This document shows, one piece after another, positions 16,176 through 25,962 of a DNA stretch of 64,000 nt; position 1 is the stretch's first letter; every line of letters starts with the position of its first letter. A program made the translations under genes and the position numbers. Below the pieces are notes generated by a model. It was not told where the DNA came from. It saw only the letters and a list, made by a program, of their open reading frames with translations, and searched no databases. The DNA comes from a candidate division LCP-89 bacterium B3_LCP (lineage in GTDB: Bacteria > Electryoneota > B3-LCP), in the NCBI GenBank assembly GCA_005223185.1, contig NJBN01000011.1, positions 1-64,000 of the forward strand, read 5' to 3'.

Positions 16176-17654
16176 CTATTTTAACTCTGAAACCCTGATG
16201 ACCCATACATAGTTGGATGGCGGACTATTTCTTATTTCTTCGGGGACATTTACTTTAAATCCACTCCCTTGCAATTCCCATTTCAGAACTTCTTTGATAC
16301 CCAGAAGCGTAACGGTAGCTTCAGGTACAGGTTGGTGAGATTTAATGATAATTTCAGAAGGCATTTTAACTTCATTTTCTTCACATAAATAGAAAAAATA
16401 TGCATTCCCATTGTCCTGTTGAGTCATGCAAATATTATCTTCTTTATATGGTTCAAGTATTCTGCTATTATAGATCCCTTCACTGTTTATCGCCATCCAG
16501 TCACCAAACTCTTGTAATAATTCGTAAGCTCCTTGTTGCCATTCGCCCTCCGGAGTAGGTGCAACATTTAATAATAAATTTCCGCCTTTCGCGACAATAT
16601 CCACCAGCATTTGTACACCTTCTCTACCGCTGATGTATTTTGCATTTTTCGTATGTGCCCATCCGCCTCCCGAAATGATACAGGACTCCCAGGGATAGGG
16701 TAATGCTTTTTCAGGAACCCGATTTTCCGGGGTGAGATAATTTTGATTTTTACCATGTACTGCACGGTCAACAATAATAAGGTCAGGCTGCTTTTCTCGT
16801 GCTTTTATTACGAGTTCATCCATCTTAATATCTTGATTGATGATTCTATGCGCTAAATAACCATTCTCTTTGTTTTTCAGTTTCCGATTGTACCAATCCA
16901 TTATTTCGCTTTTTGGGGTTCTGGCAACCCAGCCACCATCTAACCATAAGATGTCAATTTTACCATAGTCGGTTAGTAATTCTAGTATTTGATTATGTGT
17001 AAAATCAATGAATTTATTCCATTTCTCAGGATTTGCCTCTGGCTCGTAATTTACATTTCTATCACGCGGAGGATATTTGGGGTCCCAATAATAGGGGGAA
17101 TTCCAGTCTGGCTTAGAAAAATAGACTCCAGTCCAAAGACCTTCTTTTCTGAAAGCTTCAAAAATCTCTTTACTTATATTTTTTCGAACATTAATGGAGA
17201 AGGGACAATCAGGATCAGTTACCTTATAATTAGTATATTTTGAATCGAACATACAAAAGCCATCGTGGTGTTTGGTAGTGAAAATCACATATCTCATTCC
17301 TGCATTTTTGGCGGCACTTGCCCATTTGTCTGGATTGAATGTCACTGGATTGAATGTGTTTTTCAGTCCTTCATATTCCTTTTTATAAGCAAAATAATTC
17401 TCTGGATTCGAACCTGCTTTCCGTTCACACCACCCATACTCTTCTGGACACAGTGACCATGACTCTACAATTCCCCACTGACTATATGAACCCCAATGCA
17501 TGAGTAATCCAAATTTGATATCTTGCCATTGGCTTATCTTTTCAATAACCGCAGGATTTGTTTCGGGAACATATCGTTCATCTTCGTAAACCCCTTGTGA
17601 GAAGGAATTCATTTGAACTCCAAGTAATATTGTTAGTAAGATTATTATTTTCAT
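16176..17654 (-). CDS. GH29 alpha-L-fucosidase, exported (second copy)
   Basis: About 492 residues. The fifth codon of the longest frame (17654) is preferred as start because it directly opens the signal peptide (KIIILLTILLGV) and has GGGA 7 bases upstream. The catalytic region holds KFGLLMHWGSYSQWG, TTKHHDGFCMF, a VYFSKPDWNSPYYW segment and the nucleophile Asp239 in LWLDGGW. The GNLLLNVAPTPEGEW stretch is the second GH29 hallmark. It ends in a short beta-sandwich and lacks the extra C-terminal domain of the copy at 7305. It is predicted to remove L-fucose from glycan termini in the periplasm or outside. It lies 27 bases after the GH38 gene. Confidence 0.92.
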   Translation of the reverse strand: MKIIILLTILLGVQMNSFSQGVYEDERYVPETNPAVIEKISQWQDIKFGLLMHWGSYSQWGIVESWSLCPEEYGWCERKAGSNPENYFAYKKEYEGLKNTFNPVTFNPDKWASAAKNAGMRYVIFTTKHHDGFCMFDSKYTNYKVTDPDCPFSINVRKNISKEIFEAFRKEGLWTGVYFSKPDWNSPYYWDPKYPPRDRNVNYEPEANPEKWNKFIDFTHNQILELLTDYGKIDILWLDGGWVARTPKSEIMDWYNRKLKNKENGYLAHRIINQDIKMDELVIKAREKQPDLIIVDRAVHGKNQNYLTPENRVPEKALPYPWESCIISGGGWAHTKNAKYISGREGVQMLVDIVAKGGNLLLNVAPTPEGEWQQGAYELLQEFGDWMAINSEGIYNSRILEPYKEDNICMTQQDNGNAYFFYLCEENEVKMPSEIIIKSHQPVPEATVTLLGIKEVLKWELQGSGFKVNVPEEIRNSPPSNYVWVIRVSELK

Positions 17655-17681
17655 TTTAGATCCCATTTAAGTGTTTTAATT

Positions 17682-20600
17682 TTATGTGCCTTGCCTTTGT
17701 GATATTCCGTGCCTCACTTTGTAAGTTCTTATCTCAAACGGTTTCAGGTTCAATTCAACCGTCTTGTCACAGGTAATCACTTCGTCGTCTTCCCACTCCA
17801 TCAGGCTGGTTTCGACCAGCATCGCCTGCTTGTCAGCGACACTCAGCTTTCCTGATGAGTGACACCCTTTCGTTTCTACTATGCGCAGAATCAGACAATC
17901 TTCCTTTTCCGCCTTCTTTACAGCTTCCAGGGACAAGCCATCGCCTTCGAGTTTCCACGGAGCAGTCGTCGATTTTGCTTTGTATCCACTGAATATAATC
18001 AAAGGATGATTCAGTTGCGCCGCCTGCTGAATAACGTCCGCATGGATCAGGTCTCCGTCGTGTGGCAGTAAACTGTAGGTGAATTCATGCGATCCCTGGT
18101 CGGCGTCGGGATCGGGATAAGTGGGTGCGCGCAACAGGTTCAGATCTATTATGTTATCGTGCACTTTGTATCCGTATTTACAATCGTTTAAGAGTGCTAC
18201 TCCGTAATTGTTGTCAGACAGGTCTGCATAACGATGAGCTGCTACCTCGAATTTAGCCTGGTCCCAGGAGGTGTTGCGGTGAGTATTCCGTTTGACATAG
18301 CCGTACTGGATGTCGAATGACGCCTGCTCAGCTCGGATATTGACCGGAAAAGCCACCCGCAGCATCTTGTGCTTTTCATTCCAGTCAACCTTTGTTCTGA
18401 AATCGAGACGGCAGGAATTCGCCGGGAGGACAATCTTCTGCATTATATTGGATTGCCCGATTTTCATTGTGAACTGGAGTACTTGGCATACGTCGCCTCT
18501 GGTGTGTTTGCAGACCTCCACGGATTTCGCCCGGTCAATGATGTGTTTCTCATAGAAACAGGCGATATCCCACGCATCCCAGTCGTTGGGATGATCATCA
18601 TAGAGAGTCAGGACGTTACCCGCTTTACCGGCAGCCAGGATTTCACGTTCTGAGCGCTTATCATAAGCTTTGATCAGTTTCCCGTCTGAATCAAATTCAT
18701 ACTGCACCAGATCGTTTTCTAATACCAGGTCATGCTGTATCTGGGAATCTATCGACTGCCCCTCATACTTCGTCAATGTCCTGAATCCGTAAGGGGGGAT
18801 ACTTACCAGTGCCAGCAGTTTCTCATCCTCAAGCTGAACCGGAATATGGTTTCCTGAATCATCTCTGACCAGGCAATCCTTCCAATCCGGTGGCAGCGAA
18901 ACCACCCCACTCCATTCGTTATGCAGGCAGTTGAACAGCACCAGAGAATCTGAATCGGTATCGAACAGCCGTTCGGCTGCTTTATCAAGCAGGGTATCAC
19001 AATGTCTCAGAGCTTCTCGTTGTTCTTTTTTTGTGACGGCATATACTTTGGTGATGGATGAACCCGGCAGGATGTCGTGGAACTGGTTGATCAGAACCTT
19101 CTTCCAGATGGCGTCCAACTGATCAGCGGGGTATTCATCCAGTGATAGACAGGACCACAGGAATTCAACTGCTCGAAGTCTGCTTTCAAGCTGGCGGTTA
19201 GCAGTTTTTGTGCGTGTTTGTGAAGTCAATGTTCCGCGGTGCAATTCAAAGTAGAGTTCTCCAACCCAGGTTTCCAGACCATCCTTATACTCCTCCAAAC
19301 GGTGAAAGAATACATCAGCTTTGCCAAAGTTGACCTTCGGTGAGCCTTCTATATTGTGCTGACGCAATCCCATTTCGATATTCTCAGCTTTTGGACCTCC
19401 ACCTCCATCACCAACCCCAAATAGTGAAAGAAATTCATCCAGGAAACCCTTCTCTTTAAAACGCTCCTGAGCGGGAACCAGAAAGTCAGGACCAAGCTGA
19501 CTGTTGTAATTGTTCTCAGGAGGAAAATGTGCAATTACTTCGCTGCCATCTATTCCTCGCCATTTGAAGGTATGATGCGGGAACTCGTTTACCTGGTTCC
19601 AGGACAACTTCTGTGTCAGGAAGAAGTCGATACCGGACTTCCTCAGGATCTGCGGTAGTGATGCAGAAAAACCGAATACGTCCGGCAACCAGCAGTTATC
19701 CACATTTACGCCGAATTCATCCTTGAAGAAGTTCTTGCCGTGCAGTATCTGACGGATCAGAGATTCGCCGCTGGTGATATTGCAGTCCGCCTCTACCCAC
19801 ATGCCACCTTGCGGTTCCCAGCGTCCTTGCTTAACGTATTCCTTAATCTTTTCATACAGGTCAGGGTAGTGCTGCTTTACGAAGGCGTAATGCTGCGGCT
19901 GCGATGCTCCGAAGACGTAATCCGGGTATTTGTCCAGAAGTGCGATTTGATTGGAGAAGGTTCGCGCACACTTGCGGATGGTTTCCTGGACAGGCCAGAG
20001 CCAGGCTGTATCAATATGTGCATGCCCGATCGCAGTAACCGATAGATCGGAAGAAGTGGCAGGAATATCTAATATCTGTTTCAGCACCTCTCTACATTCA
20101 TCAACCGATTCCCTGCTGTCGTTGTAAATGTCAATAGCTTCATTGACTGTACGGATAATGCGCGCGCGTCTGACGCTCTTTTCCGGCAGATTATTAACCA
20201 GTTCATTCAGTACTTTTAGATCAAGCCAGAGAGCCCAGATAGCATCATCGAAGGTGCAGAGCTTTATGCTGTTGACCTTCGCCTCGAAGTGTCCGTAGCG
20301 GTTCGCTGAATCTGATGCTGGATCAGGTTCGGTGAACAGACCAAATAGACCGTTTGCGGCTGTTTCGATCCACAGTCCGACCTTTTCCCCGCCTTTGCAT
20401 GTATCGAGCAGATGGACGATATCCCGGGCGAAATCTTCCTTGAAGACCGAACCGTTGGTGATGCCATGGATGATTCGCCCATCACCAGAATACACCAGCC
20501 CTTCTCCAGAAAAATCCAGCCTGGCGACGATCTTCTGCCCTTTCCAGCTATCCGGTACCTTCCCCTTAAGATGAAACCAGGCACTTTCCCAAGCCTGACC

Positions 20601-20783
20601 CCAGACGTCACCTTCTTTGATAGGTTGAAACTTCAACCCGCTAATGTCGGAGAAGGGGACAGGAGTTTTGCACCAGGCGAAGTCGGCACTGAATGGGATA
20701 GTTTCTTTAATGATCTGATTGACAATCCGATCTATGAAACGGGGGATTCGAGTGATTCTAATTTTCGCTTCGTTTGGGTTCAT
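17682..20783 (-). CDS. GH38 alpha-mannosidase, cytoplasmic
   Basis: A 1033-residue enzyme of the usual bacterial GH38 length without signal peptide. The N-terminal 240 residues are the ancillary sandwich. The catalytic domain starts at HAHIDTAWLWP, where His and Asp bind zinc, and carries the nucleophile Asp in CWLPDVFGFSASLPQ. GGMWVEADCN and FHDILPGSS are further family markers. The C-terminal half is the standard super-sandwich. It should release alpha-linked mannose, hydrolysing 1,2-, 1,3- or 1,6-bonds; the linkage cannot be read from sequence. It lies 13 bases after the symporter gene, suggesting that the symporter brings in mannosylated oligosaccharides that this enzyme then trims. Confidence 0.94.
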   Translation of the reverse strand: MNPNEAKIRITRIPRFIDRIVNQIIKETIPFSADFAWCKTPVPFSDISGLKFQPIKEGDVWGQAWESAWFHLKGKVPDSWKGQKIVARLDFSGEGLVYSGDGRIIHGITNGSVFKEDFARDIVHLLDTCKGGEKVGLWIETAANGLFGLFTEPDPASDSANRYGHFEAKVNSIKLCTFDDAIWALWLDLKVLNELVNNLPEKSVRRARIIRTVNEAIDIYNDSRESVDECREVLKQILDIPATSSDLSVTAIGHAHIDTAWLWPVQETIRKCARTFSNQIALLDKYPDYVFGASQPQHYAFVKQHYPDLYEKIKEYVKQGRWEPQGGMWVEADCNITSGESLIRQILHGKNFFKDEFGVNVDNCWLPDVFGFSASLPQILRKSGIDFFLTQKLSWNQVNEFPHHTFKWRGIDGSEVIAHFPPENNYNSQLGPDFLVPAQERFKEKGFLDEFLSLFGVGDGGGGPKAENIEMGLRQHNIEGSPKVNFGKADVFFHRLEEYKDGLETWVGELYFELHRGTLTSQTRTKTANRQLESRLRAVEFLWSCLSLDEYPADQLDAIWKKVLINQFHDILPGSSITKVYAVTKKEQREALRHCDTLLDKAAERLFDTDSDSLVLFNCLHNEWSGVVSLPPDWKDCLVRDDSGNHIPVQLEDEKLLALVSIPPYGFRTLTKYEGQSIDSQIQHDLVLENDLVQYEFDSDGKLIKAYDKRSEREILAAGKAGNVLTLYDDHPNDWDAWDIACFYEKHIIDRAKSVEVCKHTRGDVCQVLQFTMKIGQSNIMQKIVLPANSCRLDFRTKVDWNEKHKMLRVAFPVNIRAEQASFDIQYGYVKRNTHRNTSWDQAKFEVAAHRYADLSDNNYGVALLNDCKYGYKVHDNIIDLNLLRAPTYPDPDADQGSHEFTYSLLPHDGDLIHADVIQQAAQLNHPLIIFSGYKAKSTTAPWKLEGDGLSLEAVKKAEKEDCLILRIVETKGCHSSGKLSVADKQAMLVETSLMEWEDDEVITCDKTVELNLKPFEIRTYKVRHGISQRQGT

Positions 20784-20796
20784 TTTTATTGGTTAT

Positions 20797-22725
20797 TTAT
20801 TCTTGATTTCGAATAAAACCATCGTCGCTGTCATCGCGTTCCATCGTTTTTAACCGGAGGATCATGGCGCGCAGGTCCTTAATGCCGCCGATGATGAACC
20901 AGAAGATAACGATCACGGCGATGAATACGTGAATCTTAATGAAAATGGCCCAGAAGGCCATCCAGCTATCGTTGCTGACTTCATGGGTCAGGTTATAGAT
21001 GGTCCCAAAGATGAAGATCGCCGTCCAGCCAAAGCTCCAGACGTAATTCAGGATGTAGATGAATTTGTCGCCGCGGGTGAATTCCTTGCCCATGCCCAGG
21101 ATTTTCCAGCCTTTTTCCGGCACTTCACTGACGACCTTAAGTTCGTCAGTGCGGGCATACTTACCGCGGTTCAGAATCTTATCCAGATCACAGATGGATC
21201 GCTTCCCCAGCAGCGAGAAAAGTATGTACATACCGATTGCTCCACCCATGCTGATGGCGTAGAAGACCTGCCCGTTGATGAAGAAATCGGGATTGATCTG
21301 GTGGATGACGATCCCTGCAATGGCGATGGTCGAACCTGTGATCATGGCTGCCCAGGCTCCGGCTTTGGTGCCCCGCTTCCAGTACAGCCCGCCGATAATG
21401 ACCGCTCCAGACCCCCCCAGAAAGATCGCTCCGGTGATGGCGAAGAAGAGGAAGATGTATTCACTCTGGGTGAACAACATACTGAAAGTGAAAATAAAGA
21501 TGGCGACTGAAATTATCGAGACTCGCAGGACACGCAGATGCTGCTTTTTGGAAAAAGGTTTCTTGCGGAAAGGCATCACCACGTCCTGGATGAAGATGCT
21601 GCCCCAGGAATGCAGGTAGGTGTCGTGGGTACTTATGAAGGCCGCCAGCATCACCGCCACGAAGGCGCCGATTAGGCCCTTGGGGAGCACCATAGAGAGG
21701 AACATCGGTACTTTCAATTGGTTTTGTATCGCTTCTCCTTCGATACCCTGTATGGAGGCTTCCACGCCTGAGGCGATATGCGAAAAATCGGGATGGTGCA
21801 GCGCACAGTATGCAACGACCGGGATGAACAGGAACATCAACACCTGCGGTAGTCCGCGCCAGCCGTCTAAAACTCCCGCCATCTTGGCTTCGTGGGCGCT
21901 CCTGGCGGATGCGTTGTACCCCTGCGTCCCCTGCCAGGACAGCGGGCCGTAGATGTTGCCGACCACCGCGATCAGGAAGAACCAGAAGTTGAAGTCCTCC
22001 ACGTGGCTGGTTTTGAAGGGATTGATCAGTGAGGCGTTTTCGGGCGCAGTTGACAGCGCGGCCTGGATCTGCCCCCAATCCAGCGTGAAGAAAAAATACA
22101 GGATCGTGATCACGAAGACGATATTGACAAAGGCTCCCTGGAAGAAATCGGCGATGATGACTGCGATCTGCCCGCCGGAAAAGACGAAATAGAGAGAGAT
22201 GGATAAGAGGACGATCATGGTCAGGGCGTAGGTCGATACGTCTATTCCGAAGACGTCGACCGTCAGGGGAATGCCGCAGAAATGCAGGAAAAAGCGTGCT
22301 CCCACTGCGGGGAAGATGCCGAAATTGATCAGTCCGGCGATAAAAGCGACGATGCCGGTGAAGATGCGGAACTTGCGGCTATAACGCATTTCGAAGAACT
22401 GCGCCATGGTCAAACAGCGGGTTTGACGGAAACGGTAAACGACCCAGCCGGATACCTTGATGATCAGGATCACCAGCCCCATGGTCATCCCCCACCAGGC
22501 CATGGAGAAACCGGCTACCAGGTTCATCTCGAGATTGGCGACTATGGTTATAGCGCCCAGACCCGCCACTCCCGTCGCCATAGTGAGGACATACCTCCCC
22601 GCTGAACGCCCGGCTGCTAAAAAATCCGCCACGCTGCGCATTAAGGATTTACTGGCCATGACGGAAAATACCATCAAGCCGAGAACGATGACGACGATGC
22701 TCCAATCAAGGAAGGAAAGGTTCAT
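20797..22725 (-). CDS. Sodium/solute symporter (SSS family)
   Basis: A 642-residue protein with about 14 hydrophobic segments in the SSS arrangement: WSIVVIVLGLMVFSVMASK at the start, DFLAAGRSAGRYVLTMATG near residue 40, and RQTRCLTMAQFFEMRYSRKF (about 100-120). Members take up sugars, amino acids or vitamins with Na+. Members of this subgroup often occur in glycan loci. It most likely imports the mono- or oligosaccharides released by the exported hydrolases. It sits between GH99 and GH38 with a 13-base spacing to the latter. No SusC/SusD-type importer exists in the window, so outer-membrane passage is unexplained. No clear Shine-Dalgarno precedes the ATG. Confidence 0.92.
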   Translation of the reverse strand: MNLSFLDWSIVVIVLGLMVFSVMASKSLMRSVADFLAAGRSAGRYVLTMATGVAGLGAITIVANLEMNLVAGFSMAWWGMTMGLVILIIKVSGWVVYRFRQTRCLTMAQFFEMRYSRKFRIFTGIVAFIAGLINFGIFPAVGARFFLHFCGIPLTVDVFGIDVSTYALTMIVLLSISLYFVFSGGQIAVIIADFFQGAFVNIVFVITILYFFFTLDWGQIQAALSTAPENASLINPFKTSHVEDFNFWFFLIAVVGNIYGPLSWQGTQGYNASARSAHEAKMAGVLDGWRGLPQVLMFLFIPVVAYCALHHPDFSHIASGVEASIQGIEGEAIQNQLKVPMFLSMVLPKGLIGAFVAVMLAAFISTHDTYLHSWGSIFIQDVVMPFRKKPFSKKQHLRVLRVSIISVAIFIFTFSMLFTQSEYIFLFFAITGAIFLGGSGAVIIGGLYWKRGTKAGAWAAMITGSTIAIAGIVIHQINPDFFINGQVFYAISMGGAIGMYILFSLLGKRSICDLDKILNRGKYARTDELKVVSEVPEKGWKILGMGKEFTRGDKFIYILNYVWSFGWTAIFIFGTIYNLTHEVSNDSWMAFWAIFIKIHVFIAVIVIFWFIIGGIKDLRAMILRLKTMERDDSDDGFIRNQE

Positions 22726-22789
22726 TTGAGGCAGTTAGCTGTTGGCGGTTGGCTGTTAGTATAATTATTTATAATTCGTGTTGTCAGTG

Positions 22790-23899
22790 TCATTTTTGAT
22801 TATTTGCAAACTTCCCAATCCAAAATCTAGCTCGATTAAGATAGAAATCCGGCTGCAAAGGTGCGTAATCCTCGTATTTAAAACCGTTTATAGCCTTCGG
22901 TATAGCCGGTTCAATCTGAGTTCCTTCATGCCATTCATTAAAGGAAGTTACACCGATAAAATGCGGTTTTACCGCAATGGCGGCTTCGAACATTCGATCA
23001 AAGTAAGCTCCGCGTTCCCTCGATCGCTCATTTACAGCATTCCACGGTCGAATTCTCGTATCCACATAACCGGGCCCCACGCAAGGAATGAAAATTTTAT
23101 CATTCTCCAATGCCCAATTTGCTTGTTTTCTCCAGTTGGCAGTTGTAGATCCGTAAGTAAATCCATCAGTGGCAAAATAGGTGTAGAAACCGTCGAAGTG
23201 TCCGTTGGATATGAAATCCTGCTCATGTTCCTTCACCCAGAGACCTATTACCAGAGCATCATATTTAGTACCACGAATTGTCTTATCCCCTTCAGACCCC
23301 AGAATCGTTGCCCATTCATCGGCGCTGGTAAGGTACGAGTCGTATATATAAAAAAGAGGGAGGTTGTCCCGTTCAGGATAGTAATAAAAAGCAGAATGCG
23401 AACTGTAGCGATCAATCAGGTACATAATCGTTTCACGCGTTGTTTCCGCATTTCGTCCATTGAAAGGTTCGATGTGAAAACAAATTTTAATTCCATTTTG
23501 TGCACCAATGTCCATTAAGAGCGGTACAGCCTTCGCCTCGAAAGTGTCCACGCCCCACCATGATACACTGATAACCCCGATGCCAGCTTTCTTTAGTTGT
23601 TTCATATGAAGTCTTACGACTTTTTCATCATTCGAGCTGTAGCACCCCAATCGGGGATAAAAATTAGCTCCGATGTCATCTCCACCAGGATAGGTATGCG
23701 GTTCATCCACATGGCCCATGACCGAATGATTCCAATGAAAATATCCACCATCGATTTCGATATTTCCATACCAGGGATAATAGAATGCATGGACATTCTC
23801 CGAAACAATACTCAAATCGGTTGTACTCTGATCGCTGCATCCTGAAAAAATTAGAAGTGAAATTTGGACAAAGCAAATTGTCCGGAATAAATTCTTCAT
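22790..23899 (-). CDS. GH99 endo-alpha-mannosidase/mannanase-like lipoprotein
   Basis: About 369 residues. The ATG at 23899 follows AAGGA at 4 bases and opens a lipoprotein signal ending SGCSD. A longer upstream frame overlaps the preceding gene and is rejected. GH99 features are FYYPWYGN near the N-terminus, ISVSWWGVDT, CFHIEPFNGR with the catalytic-region Glu, and SFNEWHEGTQIEP with the second Glu. GH99 cleaves internal alpha-1,2-mannosidic bonds in Glc-Man or Man-Man contexts of N-glycans and fungal mannan. The protein is probably anchored in the outer membrane or periplasm. The CBM9-like lipoprotein gene ends 13 bases upstream, so the two are likely made together. Confidence 0.9.
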   Translation of the reverse strand: MKNLFRTICFVQISLLIFSGCSDQSTTDLSIVSENVHAFYYPWYGNIEIDGGYFHWNHSVMGHVDEPHTYPGGDDIGANFYPRLGCYSSNDEKVVRLHMKQLKKAGIGVISVSWWGVDTFEAKAVPLLMDIGAQNGIKICFHIEPFNGRNAETTRETIMYLIDRYSSHSAFYYYPERDNLPLFYIYDSYLTSADEWATILGSEGDKTIRGTKYDALVIGLWVKEHEQDFISNGHFDGFYTYFATDGFTYGSTTANWRKQANWALENDKIFIPCVGPGYVDTRIRPWNAVNERSRERGAYFDRMFEAAIAVKPHFIGVTSFNEWHEGTQIEPAIPKAINGFKYEDYAPLQPDFYLNRARFWIGKFANNQK

Positions 23900-23912
23900 A
23901 TCTTCCTTGAAT

Positions 23913-25061
23913 CTAATCATGGCTGCACCAAATATGTCCATCCTGGGAAATATGTAACGTGGCACTATCGGGTAGAATGGTAATCTGCGCTTCATACAAA
24001 TTAGGAGTTCTTTTTATTGACGGAGGCCAGGTGAACCATTCGGTTTTCTCGAGATGTAAGTTTAATCGAAAGACATTCGCGGAGTAATAACCATATTGGG
24101 TATAATGTTTTTTCTGAGCATAGTAGAGTTGGCGTAAAGCCCATTTCGCATCTTCTTTATGATTCCATTTGAAAGTAACGCTATCACTCTCTACGAATTT
24201 TTCACTAAATTGGACAAATCCCCACATTTCAGGGTAGTGCATATTTATCAATCCCTGAGGTGACCAGACCCAATTGTTTTCAGGAAGCGGTTTGTTGGTT
24301 TCGAGATCAATAATCTTCTCGTAGTGGTCACCAACGACGCGGGTTTCCCATTCGACGCGGGAGAAATTCAAGCGCCACTGGTCACCCTCTTTCGGCGGAG
24401 AGGGTTTGTGTGCACACTCACTCAGCACTTCCCATGGAATGGCGATTTCAACCGACCAACCAGTGTCCTGGTCACCGGGGTTGTTGATAGTGCCATCAAC
24501 CGCAACCGCGGACTGGATTCCCTGAACATCCCAGGAATCAACCGCTGGTCCACCATCACGGTAAGGCTTAATCAACAGCAGGTCCCATTGAGTATTCAGC
24601 GCGTTGATCTCCAGTTCGTAATATTCATGACTGTCACCATCCGGATCGATGAAGACTTCGAAATCGTTGTCGTAGTAAATGACCGCATCGCGCTGGGTTA
24701 GTGTACCCCAGACGTGAGGTTCCTCCATTTCTGCGGCAATAAAGAGATAGTCCTGATCCCAGAGCATCTTCGCACGCGTCTTCAGTTTGGGTTTCGGTTT
24801 CAAGCTGCCCTCGATATCCACGAAGTCCTCTGTCCAGGCCGCAGCTATCCAGGTAGTATCGTTAAGCATTCCATCGACTATGATAGGGTTATCTGTCCGG
24901 TAGCAGATGTATTGTCGGGGATCGAAATCGATCTGCGGGGTGGGGAATTTGGTAGCACTATCCGAGGTTGTTGTTGCCCGGTCTGCTTGTTTTTGGCAGC
25001 CTCCGACAATCAAGGCGATACATAAAAGAAGTAATATGGTAGTAGTTGAATTACTTACCAT
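23913..25061 (-). CDS. CBM9-like carbohydrate-binding lipoprotein
   Basis: A 382-residue protein with a lipoprotein signal (LIVGGCQK, Cys22). Residues about 50-290 match the CBM9-like sandwich found in many sugar-active proteins. The segments are IIVDGMLNDTTWIAAAWTED, AKMLWDQDYLFIAAEMEEP, DNDFEVFIDPDGDSHEYYEL and WSVEIAIPWEVL. The last 90 residues are not recognised. It probably binds glycan chains at the cell surface for the neighbouring GH99 lipoprotein. No catalytic residues are evident. Confidence 0.82.
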   Translation of the reverse strand: MVSNSTTTILLLLCIALIVGGCQKQADRATTTSDSATKFPTPQIDFDPRQYICYRTDNPIIVDGMLNDTTWIAAAWTEDFVDIEGSLKPKPKLKTRAKMLWDQDYLFIAAEMEEPHVWGTLTQRDAVIYYDNDFEVFIDPDGDSHEYYELEINALNTQWDLLLIKPYRDGGPAVDSWDVQGIQSAVAVDGTINNPGDQDTGWSVEIAIPWEVLSECAHKPSPPKEGDQWRLNFSRVEWETRVVGDHYEKIIDLETNKPLPENNWVWSPQGLINMHYPEMWGFVQFSEKFVESDSVTFKWNHKEDAKWALRQLYYAQKKHYTQYGYYSANVFRLNLHLEKTEWFTWPPSIKRTPNLYEAQITILPDSATLHISQDGHIWCSHD

Positions 25062-25104
25062 TTGTCGCTACCTCAATATTTATCTTCAGTAAACATTCTT
25101 TACA

Positions 25105-25944
25105 TCACTGGTTGGAAATGACAACTGCAAATTCAGATGAATCCGGATTGAGAGGATTGCCAGCAACATCTCCATAGATCTCACTGACCATCAAGCCTGC
25201 AGCCTCAACCTCAGTTGTAAGCGACTCCCTGGTGAAGTATTGCAGCCAGTTGCAGACGGTTCGCGTCTGCTCTTCTTCAACGATAGTGTATTTATCGAGA
25301 ATTACCTTCTCATCTTCGTACTTAAACGTATTCAGGAATCCATAATACTTCTCACGTGACCAGAATCCACCGAGCAGATCATATTCGTATTTTGCCGCCT
25401 CTTCTCTTTGGTTGTAGCCGTTTAAGGAATAGACATCCAGCAGGATAGAGCCACCGGGTTTTAGCAGAGAGTTGAACTTGCGTAGCATTAGTTTTCTCTG
25501 TTCCGGGCTAAGAACGCAGAAATCACACATGATCATGATTATCAGGTCAAACCTCTTAGAGGACTCAAACTCAAGATAATTCTGGGGATGGTAACTGATG
25601 TTCAGCCTTTTCTGCGCCGCTACCGTCTCGGCATATTGAATAGATCTTTTTGAGAAATCTATCCCTGTAACAATTGCACCCCTTTGGGCAAGGCGTGTGG
25701 TATATAGACCAGGGCCACAACCGAAATCAGCGATATGTGTATCACCTTTTGCACTGAAATGCGAAACAATCCATTCAACCGATTTATCGATGAAATCTAT
25801 TCTCCTGGATGCGACATCAATAGACTCATTCAGGTGACATTCAAGCATTCGCTCGGAGATATACTCATCTGTCCAAAGCCTATCCGCGAAGTAGAATTGA
25901 AAGGGCAGAGGGCGGGAGTTTATTTTCTCCAGTTCATTGAACAT
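25105..25944 (-). CDS. Class I SAM-dependent methyltransferase
   Basis: A 279-residue cytosolic protein with a Rossmann-type methyltransferase domain. Motif I is IADFGCGPG (71-79), followed by VTGIDFSKRSIQYAE and a LIIMIMCDFCVLSP stretch at the motif IV position. It is most like small-molecule methyltransferases, but the substrate cannot be told. It lies 18 bases after the GH130 gene and before a CBM9-like lipoprotein, which is an odd place. With three URO-D-type methyltransferases and a corrinoid protein nearby, a link to methylated sugars or cofactors is possible, though unproven. Confidence 0.85.
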   Translation of the reverse strand: MFNELEKINSRPLPFQFYFADRLWTDEYISERMLECHLNESIDVASRRIDFIDKSVEWIVSHFSAKGDTHIADFGCGPGLYTTRLAQRGAIVTGIDFSKRSIQYAETVAAQKRLNISYHPQNYLEFESSKRFDLIIMIMCDFCVLSPEQRKLMLRKFNSLLKPGGSILLDVYSLNGYNQREEAAKYEYDLLGGFWSREKYYGFLNTFKYEDEKVILDKYTIVEEEQTRTVCNWLQYFTRESLTTEVEAAGLMVSEIYGDVAGNPLNPDSSEFAVVISNQ

Positions 25945-25962
25945 GAATTTCCCCAGTGTAAA